64,000 nucleotides of DNA from Macquaria australasica (taxonomy: Eukaryota > Chordata > Actinopteri > Centrarchiformes > Percichthyidae). Under the pieces are notes generated by a model, which saw only the letters and a program-made list of their open reading frames with translations, was not told the DNA's origin and searched no databases. The DNA is taken from positions 1,268,501 to 1,332,500 of the forward strand of contig SEMN01000046.1 in the NCBI GenBank assembly GCA_005408345.1, written 5' to 3'. Positions 35,574-47,461 of the stretch are shown in pieces; position 1 is the first letter of the stretch; each line of letters starts with the position of its first letter. The position numbers and the translations under genes were made by a program.

Positions 35574-36359
35574 GTTGACACTGAGTTACTCAGTTACTCA
35601 TTATCAGTGTGAGGAGGAGAACAGAAGGAGACAACAGACACTTTCTCTGGATCACTGACAGAAAGAAAAGGAAAAACAGAAAAGGAGAAGGAGACAGAGG
35701 CACTGTGTTGTTATAAGAACAATATTTTCATTTTCCATTTCCTTCTCTTTTTTTGCTTCCTTAGTCTTTTCAATCACATGTGCATGTGTGGATTATGTGG
35801 CCTACGTACGTAAATGTGCGTATGACATACGTATACACGTATGACATTCTGTCAAAGGGACACGGCCTTACAACATCACGGTTAGTCACCAGCCTCTTCC
35901 CTGCTCAGCACAGCAACAGTGACTCATTTCACCCACTTACGCAATGATATTTCTGTTATATAAATAATTATAAGAATTTATAATAGTAGTTGCCAGTAAC
36001 ACTAACAAATCATCCGCCATTTCCTTTGATGACCAAGAATCCTGCATACATGTAGGCCCTAACAGCCTATCTTTGCATACCGTCTGATAGGATTATCAGT
36101 TAAGATATGCTATGAAGAGCCTTCTCACGAGTACACAAGCGTTCCAAACAATAATGGGCATCATAGCATCATAGATGCTAATGAATTAGAGCAGGCACAT
36201 GCATGCTCGACCACAACCTTGTAGTTGTTGGGACCCCCCTTGACAGGTTGCAAGACGATTAATGTGACAGGTAAGCAGAATATTTTTCTTTTATCCCGCA
36301 TAAACGTTCCTCTACTCTTAACATTTTTTGTGATGTTCAGGCCTCTAAACATTATTCAA

Positions 36360-36660
36360 ATAAAACGGGTGTTATGGTTTTGCAAGGTGGACCCAAACAG
36401 GACACAGACACAGGGGTAAGGTGAGATAAAGGAAGGTTTATTGTAGGGAAACAGAGGTGGAGAGCTGGGGTTGAAATACTGCTGGGTTGATGAGTTGATA
36501 GACTGCAGGTGGGCAGGTTCAGCAGGGATCTAGGAGCCAGGAGCATCAGAGAGAGACTGCCATGCCCACACCGCAGACACAGACAGGGGAGCACAGGAGA
36601 CACAGGGGAAAATGAGAAACAACACAAGGGAAAATACTGGGACAACGGGTGAAATATCAC
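36360..36660 (-). mobile_element. possible 3' tail of a retroelement, reverse orientation
   Basis: Read on the minus strand, a C/T-rich segment leads to an AATAAA (tacaataaacc) followed by a GGGTCCACCTTGCAAAACC-like tail. This resembles LTR or LINE 3' ends seen in fish genomes. No reverse transcriptase frame is present. This is recognition by style only. Confidence 0.3.
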
Positions 36661-37448
36661 TCTTTAGCTGACCTGGTCCCACAGGCATATGCAACCTGTG
36701 ATGATGATGAGTCTCAATTAGACATTGTGTCCATCTGGATCCAAAAGCTCAGGGTTCTGCTTCAGAGTAAAACTCTGCTGCTTTCTGGTTTTACACTGAA
36801 TTCTGTGATCCATCAGATTGCTTCAGCTGGTCTGTGGTCTTCTTACACATGCAGCAGACACTGCTGGCACTTATTCTCTACATGTGAAATTTAAGTGAAT
36901 ATCACAATAAAGAAATTATGGGACACTCATTTCTCTGTGTGCAGGCCGGGGTCTCCTCCAGGTGCTACGGCCTAAAGGCAGAGTTGGGTTTCCTGAAAGC
37001 AGAAGCTGATTGATTTTAGCCTTTGATATGAAACAATAAACTAAGATCTTAAACCTTTTTCTGTGAAATGGTCTTTTGCCCCTTGCTGAGACTGATTGGT
37101 CAATTGAGAAACTGCAGGACTGCAAAGGACTGCAGGCCAGGTGTTACAAATCAGTCAGCTGGGATTTCTCTCATATGTATATTTCCAGATATTAAAGTTC
37201 TCAAAGTTATGTTATTGCTGCTTGATAATGCACTAATGCATTTTGATTTGTAGTCTGCACTACAATGACATGACTTTGACATAATAAAAGCGGACATGAT
37301 GTTTAGTGTGATGGGTTCCATAACTCAAGCAACGTTCAATCCCCTGCAAGTTGATTTCCATATAGTATGGAAATGAGTTGCCTGGAAGGTAGGAAACAAC
37401 CATCTAAACACAACAGCATGCTTCAGTAATGTCAGAAATCTGTCTATA

Positions 37449-37450
<2 letters not shown>

Positions 37451-37540
<90 letters not shown>
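37451..37540 (+). repeat. (TG)45 microsatellite
   Basis: A perfect 90-bp TG tract. Confidence 0.98.
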
Positions 37541-37542
<2 letters not shown>

Positions 37543-38880
37543 CATTTTAATGTGTGCTGGTGAGATAGGAGCCAGAGGAGAAGAGAAGGAGCAATCAGAG
37601 AGCGAGGAGATAGACTTGATGATGAATATTTCAGATGCTGTCCCAGTAAACTAAAGGGTGTGCGTGCTTCTATCTATCCCCTTACTGTACACTTACAGGA
37701 AGCACACATACACACTGACACACACACACACACACACACACACAAGGCTAACTTTACACAGCTGGGAAGCCAAAAGGAAGCCAAGGCTAATGTTATTAAT
37801 AAAGTGTAAGATACTGTGGGTCAATATTTCATCACTAACAGTCCTGTTGCAAACCTCCAGTAAATACACAATTTCTCAAGCCAATATACAATATGGTGCT
37901 CTTTTTTTTTGGCACATTAAAGTCTTAAGTCTAAAGTATGATTCTGTATTAGATATGACAATATCTCTCTTACCTGAGTGCAGCGTCCCTCCATAAAACA
38001 CGGTACTGCTCTGCACTGCAGCAGAAAAAAAGGAAGTAGAAGAAGAGGAGGAGGAGGGAGAAAGGGGGTTGTGACGGCCACACAGTAGTTGTGAACAGAC
38101 TCGTCCACACGCAGCTTTTTCCTTATGTCTCAGTTTTGTCCACTATAACTTAACACATACTGTATTTCCCACCAAGAAGAATTAGAAATTAGGAATTAGA
38201 AAATTAAGTTTTCTGTTCTTACAAATGATGTATTTATATGGACATATGTACAGTATATGAGCTGAGAAGGAGTACCTGTACAGCATTCACCAGCCAATTG
38301 CCTGTAATGTAAAATGTTTTATTATCTATACTATTATTCATTTTGACCAACAGTAAATCATAACATACACTGTCATGTATCATGTGATATGAGCTGTTTT
38401 ATTTGACAAGCCTCATAAGGCAAAAGCTGTACAATCCAGTTGCCGTTCCACACATGACCAGCAGATGGCAAAGTAATCCCTCTCTTGGTATTGCAGCATC
38501 TGAAGGGGACGTTACCTGAGAAAACAAACCTGCAAATGAAGCATCTTATAAAGGAACTAACTTGTAGGCATGGCAGCAATATTAAGTAGTCAGATCAGTA
38601 TTGCATGAAGCAGGATTAGCAGTGGTGCTATACGTTTTTATGTGCATCAGATGAGAAGGATACCTGATAGCAAAGGAATGAGAACAGGTTTTGTCTTACA
38701 TCTCAACCCAGCTGCAGGATGTTAATATTTAAATAGATTTCCTTTGTGCCCAATAATCCTCTTCACCCTTCCTCCATGTCTTTCTGTCTCTCATCCTCTA
38801 CCTCACCACGTCACTTACAACCTCCACCACCTCCCCCCTCTCCATCCTTCTCTCTGTCAGATCCCACAGCAGACAGGAAC

Positions 38881-38890
38881 TATAAAACGG
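38881..38890 (+). promoter_or_regulatory. isolated TATA-like site
   Basis: CTATAAAACG on the + strand lies about 120 bp upstream of an ATG (39005) that opens only 17 codons. No gene is recognisable downstream, so this is a weak candidate. Confidence 0.15.
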
Positions 38891-39675
38891 TGAGCAGAGT
38901 TTCACTCAGCCAGTGAACAGTGGGAGCCAGTGCACACCCACTGAGTATCCTCTGTGTGATAAAGGCTTGAACCTCGGATTTATTGGGAGGTTGCAGCTCC
39001 TTTCATGTTTTACCACCATTTTGTGAAATGCCACGAGGCCTATTTTCAGAAGGCTTAAGGAGGGAAAATCAGATATGAGAGATATCAGAAGGTCATGTGA
39101 ACAGTCGCACCAAGTTTATGCTCACTTATCAGACAATTAAACAATAATATACATTAGTACTCTAGTCCCACAGAGTTTAAGAGTGCAGTGCTTTTTTTGT
39201 TGTTGTTGTTTTGCTGATTTGAATCTGGCCTGGGATCTCTTCTGTTCATTTGCTTCTGTCTCCAAACTCTCTGCAATGCCAGTAATCCAATAATAATCCA
39301 AATTACTGTAAGAAGATAGGTAACATCTGCGTCAGTTTATGCTGCAGAGTGAGTGAAAACACAGAAATAAGAGAAGATGTTTTATTGGTTCAGCCCAGCA
39401 CCAGAGCCGAACGAAGAACAGCCTGTGTTAGGGACATGAATAATCCAGTTTTTCCAAAATATTTAACACATATAAATTCTGACAGCAGGGATCTGAAGTG
39501 GACAAAATTGCATATCATACATCCTACAGGCTACATGAAATGTATGACTTATGTGCTGAAATGCTAACTAGCAGGACCAGCCCACTGTGCAAGTGAGATA
39601 TCTGCAATGACAGAAACACTGAGCCTAATAACATCCATTACTGCCATGCTGCTTGGCAAAGAAGGGCTGTACTCT

Positions 39676-39677
<2 letters not shown>

Positions 39678-39754
<77 letters not shown>
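39678..39754 (+). repeat. (GT)n microsatellite
   Basis: A 77-bp GT tract with one TA interruption, just beyond the probable colgalt2 3' end. Confidence 0.97.
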
Positions 39755-39755
<1 letters not shown>

Positions 39756-39927
39756 CTGACATCATGTGAAGCAGTGACACTCTTGGGTATGTCAGCCTCC
39801 CTCCTCCCACATCCCACATCCCACACATGTAAACACATTCATGTCCACGTGCACACACACACACACACACAGGGCACACAGTTTCACATGCACACGAAGA
39901 GTTGTTTTCAGACAGCTTTAAGATTCC

Positions 39928-39933
39928 TTTATT
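39928..39933 (-). terminator. candidate polyadenylation signal of colgalt2
   Basis: TTTATT (AATAAA on the minus strand) is the first canonical signal downstream of the colgalt2 stop, giving a 3'UTR of roughly 470-490 bp. Confidence 0.5.
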
Positions 39934-40400
39934 CCTCGGCTGTCCATTAAAAAAAACACATCCGTTCTTTTTAAATAACAATAATCGTCTCAAACAATAA
40001 AAAGAAAATTGATTTGTGAGAATGTTTTTTTTCTTTCTTCCACATCCTGCACATAACGTTAGCTGTCTTCCATGTGTTGCTTAAATTTTCTCAGGCCATA
40101 ACGGTCTCCACATGCCCAGAGGAGGCACATGGGGAATAAATAAGGCTTTTGTCAAAGGCCGGCTGGCCCTCGTCCCAGATTCTGCTCTTCTTCCTCTCCT
40201 CAGTGTCTCTTCATCGGGCAGCAGAGTAGATTGACATCTTAACTCTGCTTTTATCCATTTGGATGTGTGTGTGAGAATGAATGTACAGTATGTCAGCTTG
40301 TAGTTCAAGTGTCTTTTCAAGTGTGTGTACACGTGCCATTCACTGTGTGTGCACGACATAGTAAAAACGAGTCCTTCTCTCCGAGTCTCAGGTCTCTGCA

Positions 40401-40674
40401 TCAGAGTTCGTCCCGTGAGGCTCGAGCTGCAGGAGGCGGTGAGTCTCCAGTGACGCTGTTCTGTGCCACAGGGCGGATGTTGCCCTGTTGGGCCGTCTTG
40501 CGGGCGTGCTGCCGGTCCCAGTCTGTGGCCACGGCCTCGTCGTCCCAGATGGTGGAGGTCTCCGTGTCACTGATGTAGCCCGGCTCTCCGGTGTAGTGGG
40601 TGGGATAGATGAGCAGCGGCTCCACGGAGAAGGCCTTCAGGTCCCGCGGCTCAAAGTGAGTCATGTACTCGGTG
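40401..40674 (-). CDS. colgalt2: colgalt2 last exon (RDEL tail)
   Basis: 274 nt. TEYMTHFEPRDLKAFSVEPL, LIYPTHYTGEPGYISDTETS, then a variable tail and SRDEL, with TGA at 40403-40401. Acceptor cctcag. Confidence 0.97.
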
Positions 40675-43600
40675 CTGAGGAGGATGAGTGACAGATGGGG
40701 GGAGAAACAAAGAAGTATTCGAGATGTTATGGACACTGGAAGCAATTTTATGGTTATTATGACAGCGAGTAATGATTATTTTCATTATCAGTTAACCTCT
40801 TGATTATATTTGATTCATAATTTCAGCCATAAAATATTTGCAAAATGGCTATAACAATTTCCCAGAGCGCAAGGTGATGTCTTGTGCTGTCCAAAATGGT
40901 ATAAAACCCAAGATACCCAGTTTACAATAACAGAAAACAGAGAAAAGGAGGAAATCATCACGTTTGAGAAAGTGGAAACAGTGAATGTAAGAAGGCATGT
41001 TTGCTTGATAAATGACACACTGTCAAGGTACTACTGACCATTCATAGCAAATGGTTACACATAGATTTGGTGGAAATGACTCTGAAGTTTGAGGGAGCTC
41101 TCAAAGGAGCAGCAGCGAGGAAGATTCTTGGAGAACTAATTCCTCTCAATGAACATTAATTTTTAGTTAAATCAACAACACCTAAAATATAGCACATAAG
41201 GAGAAGGCTGAGGAGGTGGAGAGCAAACAGCGCTGGAATGAGCCTAACAGGTTTTGATGGTGCTGTACACCTGCATGAATATGATTGGATGCTACTAGTC
41301 AGCTGATACCAACAGTTGCGAAGGAGCCTGTGATTGTGACACATGAATGAAACAGCTGATGCCAGTTAGCTGATGCAACTGCAGCTTCACTGATGGCTGC
41401 AAAGATTGATTGACTGAGTGCCTGAACTGATTATCAAACTAACTCAATAATCGAAATACTTGTCAGTTACTTTTCTGTCAACCAACTTATCAATTAATCA
41501 AACAATAGTTTCTACACTAATAATGATGAGGGATTAATCTGGAAGAAAAGGAAGCTTCACACACTGGCAGCCCCATATAGTACCAAGGAGGATGCTTCAT
41601 TTTTTACTTCAGTGCCTAATACAATAAAACATATTGACATCTAGAAATGTGATGTCAGTAACCTGCCACCAACACGATCATGATTACCAGCTCACCCTGT
41701 CTGTGACTGCATTAGACCAAAGGGAACATGACTGTTTTTAGCATTTTGCTTGACCTCTGACGCAGCATATCCTGTTAACTAGAAGTTCTGGTGTCCACAC
41801 TCAATGTACTTTAATATCACCACAGACAGCACATTTACAGGATCTCAAATAGGGGAACAGGATACTCTTCTCTGCTGCAGAACAGTTTAGTCATAATAGG
41901 AATGTTAAAAACATGTTTCTAAAAGTTCATGCTTTACTACAACAGTGGTGGAAGAATTCAGTCTTTAGATCCACATTTAGTTTAGGTGGAGCTAATTGAA
42001 CTAATTTATATAGTGTTGAGTAGTTTTATCTATTACAATGCTTCATATTTTATATGCTGATCATACGTTTTATATGTACAATTTTAAGTTGAAGAGTAAC
42101 TAGTGTTAAATATAGTACATTAAAAAGTACATTATTTCCCTCCTTAATGTTGCAGAATTAGAGCTGAAACCAATAGTAATCACCAAATAACATCCAGCTC
42201 ACTAGGCTGATCTCTTTAACCTTAAACCAAAGTGGCCGTGGTACATTTTCAGAGGAAGATCTCAGACATAAATAATATTCGAAGTTAATCAATCAACGGA
42301 ATGATAATCAGCAACAATTCTGATAATTGTTTCAGTCATTTTTCAAGCAAAAATGTGAAATAAGAGGATTTGATTCTTTTCTTAGTGATATTTGATAGTA
42401 AAGTGAAGATCTTTGGGATTTGGACTGTTGGTCAGACAAAACAAGCAATTTGAAGACATCACCTTTAATTAAAATTTTCCACTGTTTTCTGATGCTTAGA
42501 AACAAGAAAATCATCGTCAGATTAATCGATAATGAAAACAATAGTTAGTTGCAGCCCTAAATAGAAGTACCAAAAAAAAAAGAAAATACAGGTACTCAAG
42601 TAAAGTACAAGCACCTCACCTACTGCATTTAAGTGCAGTAGTTGAGTAAATGTTCTCAGGTTACTTTACATCACACATACTACTAACAGATATGATAAAG
42701 AAAACCGGAAAAACATTTTATCCCAGCAGCATCTTCATGTCATGTGATGTACCATCACATTGTGTCACACTTTAAACAGCAAAATACTCTCCCATCAGCC
42801 CGCCATGGTCAGCCTGCAGCAGGACCAGAGGGAGGAATTAAGGGCTGTTTGGGGGTGACACGTCAGCCAGGCCGAGCCACACCCGTGCAGACAGAGGTCA
42901 CCGCAGAGGTCAACTCCCTGCCGTCCAGTCGCCTGTTTAAAGCCTGTCAGCACTCCATGAGGACAGTGAAACCCTACACCTTTATTAGAGCTCAAAGGAG
43001 GTGACATTTTCCACCCAATGAGGCCTTTTTCACTGGGTTTACTGTCATGTGTTTCTCTAGCTTCTGTTAATGTATGTTTTTAAGCAAAAACTGTGTCATA
43101 AAGAAAAAGGGAAATGAGCATTTTACTGAGTTTAAGCTGACAGCAGAGTCTCACCATACACGCTTCCTCCCCCTAACATCCACAATTTAAACAGAGCACA
43201 TAATCCCTTGCTGTTAATTTACGTAATATACACATTGTACATACTTTCCCTGCCAACTTTCCACACTTATTTCTCATTTCTTTCACTTTTAAACAAACTC
43301 ACCTTCTCTCACTGTTGAATACATACACAGTGTGTATTCACTAGTAATCTATATCCTGCACACTGGACACACATCTCCATGTATTTATATAGTAACACAC
43401 ATTCACACAGTGTCCATCTCTACCCCACCCCCACACTCAGGCCTCTATCAATGGGAATCCTGTCCCCTTCTCCAACCAGCAGGAAGAGCCGTGCTGGCCC
43501 ACATTCCTCAAAGAGAGAGAAGGAAGGGGGAGGAGAAGCGGGTGACACGGGGAGCGAGTAGGTGTGCAAAGTCTAGTCAACTGAGGAGAGTGAGGGAATG

Positions 43601-46600
43601 TAAAATAAGTTAAAAAAGAAAGAACTAGAAATGAAGAATAAGAGGAGAGCCAGGGAAGGTGCACGGCTGACTTACAGTAAAAGATAAAACGGTAGAAAAT
43701 GGGAAGGAGAGAGGAGGAGGAGGAGGAGGAAGTGGAGGTGGAGGAGAGCAGGGCACGGCAGGAATTCCCAAGGAGAAAAGAAACAGAAAAGCAGGCATTG
43801 TGTGTCCTGCGCAAGGCACCGTACCCACTGAACCCCAAGAACAATCCATGCCCTGTGTGTGAGGGAGCACAGAAGAAGAAGAAGAAGAAGAAGTAAGAAA
43901 GAGTTGACATACTCAGGAGAAAGGAGAGAGGGAAAAAGGAAATACGTAGAAACATACAGGGAGCATAACTTGGAGTTGAACTGGACGGAGCTTGTGGTCT
44001 ACCGCCAGAGAACAAGCTAGAAAACTACACACTGTCCCGAACGTGCATGTTTATGTCTATGTATAGATAATTACTGTACAGTAGGTCCTTTAGTATTTCT
44101 GCACTGGTTCACTGCCCTCGAGTCTGTTTTCGTGCATGCACAGGATCCATGCATGCCTAAATTTCACTGACTGTGTACTTTAAATGTAGCTTTTACGTTT
44201 GCATCTTCATGTTTATTCTGAATGTGGATTACCTGATATATTCTCATATATTCTCGTAAGAGTGCACCTGCGATCATCCATCTGTGGTCCTCTGTAAATA
44301 TTTATCTGTTCACAAACCAGACAGTCTAAAAAGGGTCGTTCGGAAATACTACTTTCTGTAGCTTTGTGGATTTCTGCTTTACATGCTTTAAATAAAATTC
44401 CATGCCTTTGTATAGCATGTGCATGTTATTCCTGTTACGTTAAGTATATTGCATTTATGCAGTACTGTCATTTTAAATCAAAGAAAACTGTAAAAGTAAA
44501 GACTGACTTTGGGTGTTTGTTGAACATGACAGGCAGGAACTCGTCGACGGGCAGCATCCTTGTGAAGGGTTCGGCAGCCAGTAACTTCCTAGCTCCTTGC
44601 TGTGACAGCGCGTAGCCAAGTGTCCAGTAAGAGTAGTCGGCCTCAACTAAGTTGTTTACACCATCCACGGACTGCTCCGGCTGCTGCACCTGCATACGCT
44701 TACGCCCCACGTAGCTAGAGCAGAGACAGAAAGAGTGTGTTGACGAGGCTTCACACAAAATGGGTGCAAACCTTTAGTTTTTCATTTGGAAAAACAAGCT
44801 GCGAGTGTGTGTGTGTGTGGATGGGGTGGGTGTTCTTACATGAGGTCCCAGTCCAGCTGGGCTTTGTCTATGTCATCCATTATGGCCTGGAGGCGTCGTT
44901 TAAACCTGGGCTCAAACCTCACGTCGTCCTCTAAAACAAGAACACTCTTGAGGCCGTGCTCCAACACCTGATGGTCAGAGGGCACAAACACTCAAGTTAA
45001 AAAGAGTAACAGCTGTGGTTTTTGTCCCTCATTATTCCTGGTAATGATTGTGCTGTGCTAACTCATCTTATCTATAATATGCACTGAAAAATGCAGGTAG
45101 GCAGACAGACTGCTGAACCTCTTGAACCCAAGGTTGTTTTTTAACCCAAGGTCCTACATGAACACACTATTTTCTGCCAGTATTAGAACAGTTTTGGTTA
45201 TTTCACTTTATTTCAGATTATTTTTTAGATTATTTATTATTTCAGATTTCTGTATTTGTAGGTTTTGTCTGTGCTCTTCTCACTGGTTTGAAGTGGGTGG
45301 GACTAATTTTTTTGGTCACTGTCAGTCAAATCTGATCAATCCATACGCACAGAGCCCTGATGAAGCAGAGTGTTAAATTCTTAATAAATAATACATATCT
45401 ATATGTTATATTTTTCAACTTTAAATTAGATTATTGCTTATTTAAAGCTGGTGTAGGCAAAATTGTTACATTTGTATCCAGATGGTTAAATGACAGTAAA
45501 TGACCTTATGTGGCCCACCCACTTTGTTTCATTTGTTCCATTTCAGGTTTTGTCTTTTAAATCCCGGTTCGCTATCACCAGCTTTAGTAAACTCAGAGTC
45601 GCGGTCCTGATCGCTCCGCACAACCTGTTATAAATTTCATACTTTATTACTGCAGCAGAACATTAGCTTGATGCTTCAACTTATCAGTACGATGATGCAG
45701 GTTATTAACATCATTTAAACGATCACTAAACCAGCTGATTTTTGCCTTCTTGGTCTGGAAGCTGATTTATAAATGTGTTTTAAACTACAACTTTTCACCC
45801 AGCTATGTAATATAATATATATTTTATTAATACACAACAATAAGCCCATGCCACAGAGAAACTGGACCGTTACTCTTCCGGGCTCCCACCTGTATCCATA
45901 TAGAGTGATGGCTGAGGAAGCAACCAATCTCCCCTCGTGTCAGGACTCGGCCAGAGTAAGGGTCCTTGTAGTGCGGCATCATCTCTATTCCCAACGCCTG
46001 CAGCTGGGACGTATTGAGAGCCCTGAGCGAGAGGGAGAGAGGAGTAGTAGTGGGAAGAGAAGGGTATTTCTTATAACTATACTCGTCATTATGCAGCTGA
46101 GTCTGTCGTCAGTGAAAACAGCTTCAGCGCAAAACACACCAAAGTCAGACTCGGTGAGTTGCAACAAGCAATACAATTTCCCAGACAAATGAAGGCTGGA
46201 AGACGGATTAGGACATTCTCAGCAGTGGATTAAACTAAGCGCTGAGGAGGGAAAGCAAGTCAAGCATATTGCTGCAAACACCAAATCTCTGTTTAGACAG
46301 GATGTTTGGATATAGATGTCAGAGAAAGTAGTGCCAGATGGGAGACAGAAGACTGGGCATCATCTTAGCCGACGTTCAGGGAGCACAGTCAAAGTTTTAG
46401 GTACCTTTGTTGTGGTGCAGAATAAACTCAACTTCACAAAGACTTTATCACAAAGAGTGTGAGGGGATTTATTTTTTTCAGGATTAAATCAGCCTTCAGG
46501 TCAGTTCACTGAGTGCATACGGGCACTGTACGGGTTTGTGACCTACTTGCCATCCACTGCGTCTGTCAGCGTGGCATGTAGACCCAGCGAGGACATTGTT

Positions 46601-47414
46601 TTCAACATCCTGGTTCTTCTGTCAAGCCGCCGCTTTAGATTGATCAGGAAAATCTAAACATTTAAACAGACAAAATGAGGACATTATTTTTCCTTTGCTC
46701 TGAAACCTCATTCTGTAAGTATTCCTAATGTTTTTCTAGTACGTTTCTTTACTCAGTGTAACTGTGAATAGGAGATGCATAATTCAAAGAATAAGGGGAC
46801 AGATAAAACAGAAGTTAGAGTCAGAGAGGTGAAGGCAAGGGCAAAGAAAGAAGAAGAAGAACATGGAGACACAAGGAAAGGAGAGAAACTGCTACAAAAA
46901 CAGGAAGTGGGAGTTGCTGATAAACAGTAAATATACAGAGAGACAGAAGTGGAAGAGCTCCTGTTCCTCCAGGCAGAGCCAGCACACTCATGACTCACTT
47001 TATCAAAGCCTATCGTGTCCTGCGCCGATGGCGGAGAGTACAGGTGCTGAGAGGGCTCAATGTCGTGGTCAACTGTTGACAGAGAGAGGAAGGAGGCGAA
47101 AGGTTACGACAGCAAAAACAGGATTAGAAAATAACTGAATTTCCTCTGGATTGTGGTGGTTTATTTCATTCGGTTTATTTCAAATCCGAGCAGAGAGAAG
47201 AGCAGTGAAGGAGGCCCAAAGGGAGAGAAAGTGAGAGGGAGGTGGGGGGTTGAAAAAACAGAGAGAGGGAGGAGGAGACAGTGCGGAGGAGGGGGCATTG
47301 AAGCAAAGAGGGTTGACAGGATGCAATCATGAAGGGTCGTGGAGGTCAAGAAGGAGAAGAAACAAACCTGAGAGGTGAAGTAATCAAGGAGTGACAGATA
47401 GTGACGTCTGGAAA

Positions 47415-47461
<47 letters not shown>

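Larger units (their letters stand above)
21851..40400. other. intergenic region between rgl1 and colgalt2
   Basis: 18.5 kb without a firmly supported gene. It holds many CA/GT microsatellites, a GAGGA pentamer array, two copies of a CAGTGGTGGAA-type hAT MITE, a shared fish repeat at 24.17-24.5 kb and a reverse-oriented retroelement-like tail at 36.36-36.66 kb. It also holds two phase-compatible minus-strand exon candidates at 31.40 and 35.50 kb. Human APOBEC4 lies near RGL1, but I see no cytidine-deaminase motif here. Confidence 0.7.
40675..44507 (-). other. colgalt2 last intron, rich in nested transposons
   Basis: A 3.8-kb intron holding two transposon families and one unclassified element, described separately. 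The 43.4-44.0 kb part is purine-rich (GAG and GAA runs) and gives a long meaningless frame on the minus strand. Confidence 0.85.

Noticed and set aside
21851..40400. A possible apobec4 or arpc5 gene, neighbours of RGL1/COLGALT2 in mammals
   Set aside because: No deaminase HxE/PCxxC motif or ARPC5-like exon found on either strand.
43437..44015. 192-codon open frame on the minus strand
   Set aside because: It is the translation of a purine-rich stretch with GAG and GAA runs (poly-Ser, poly-Phe) inside the last colgalt2 intron. No domain or splice logic.
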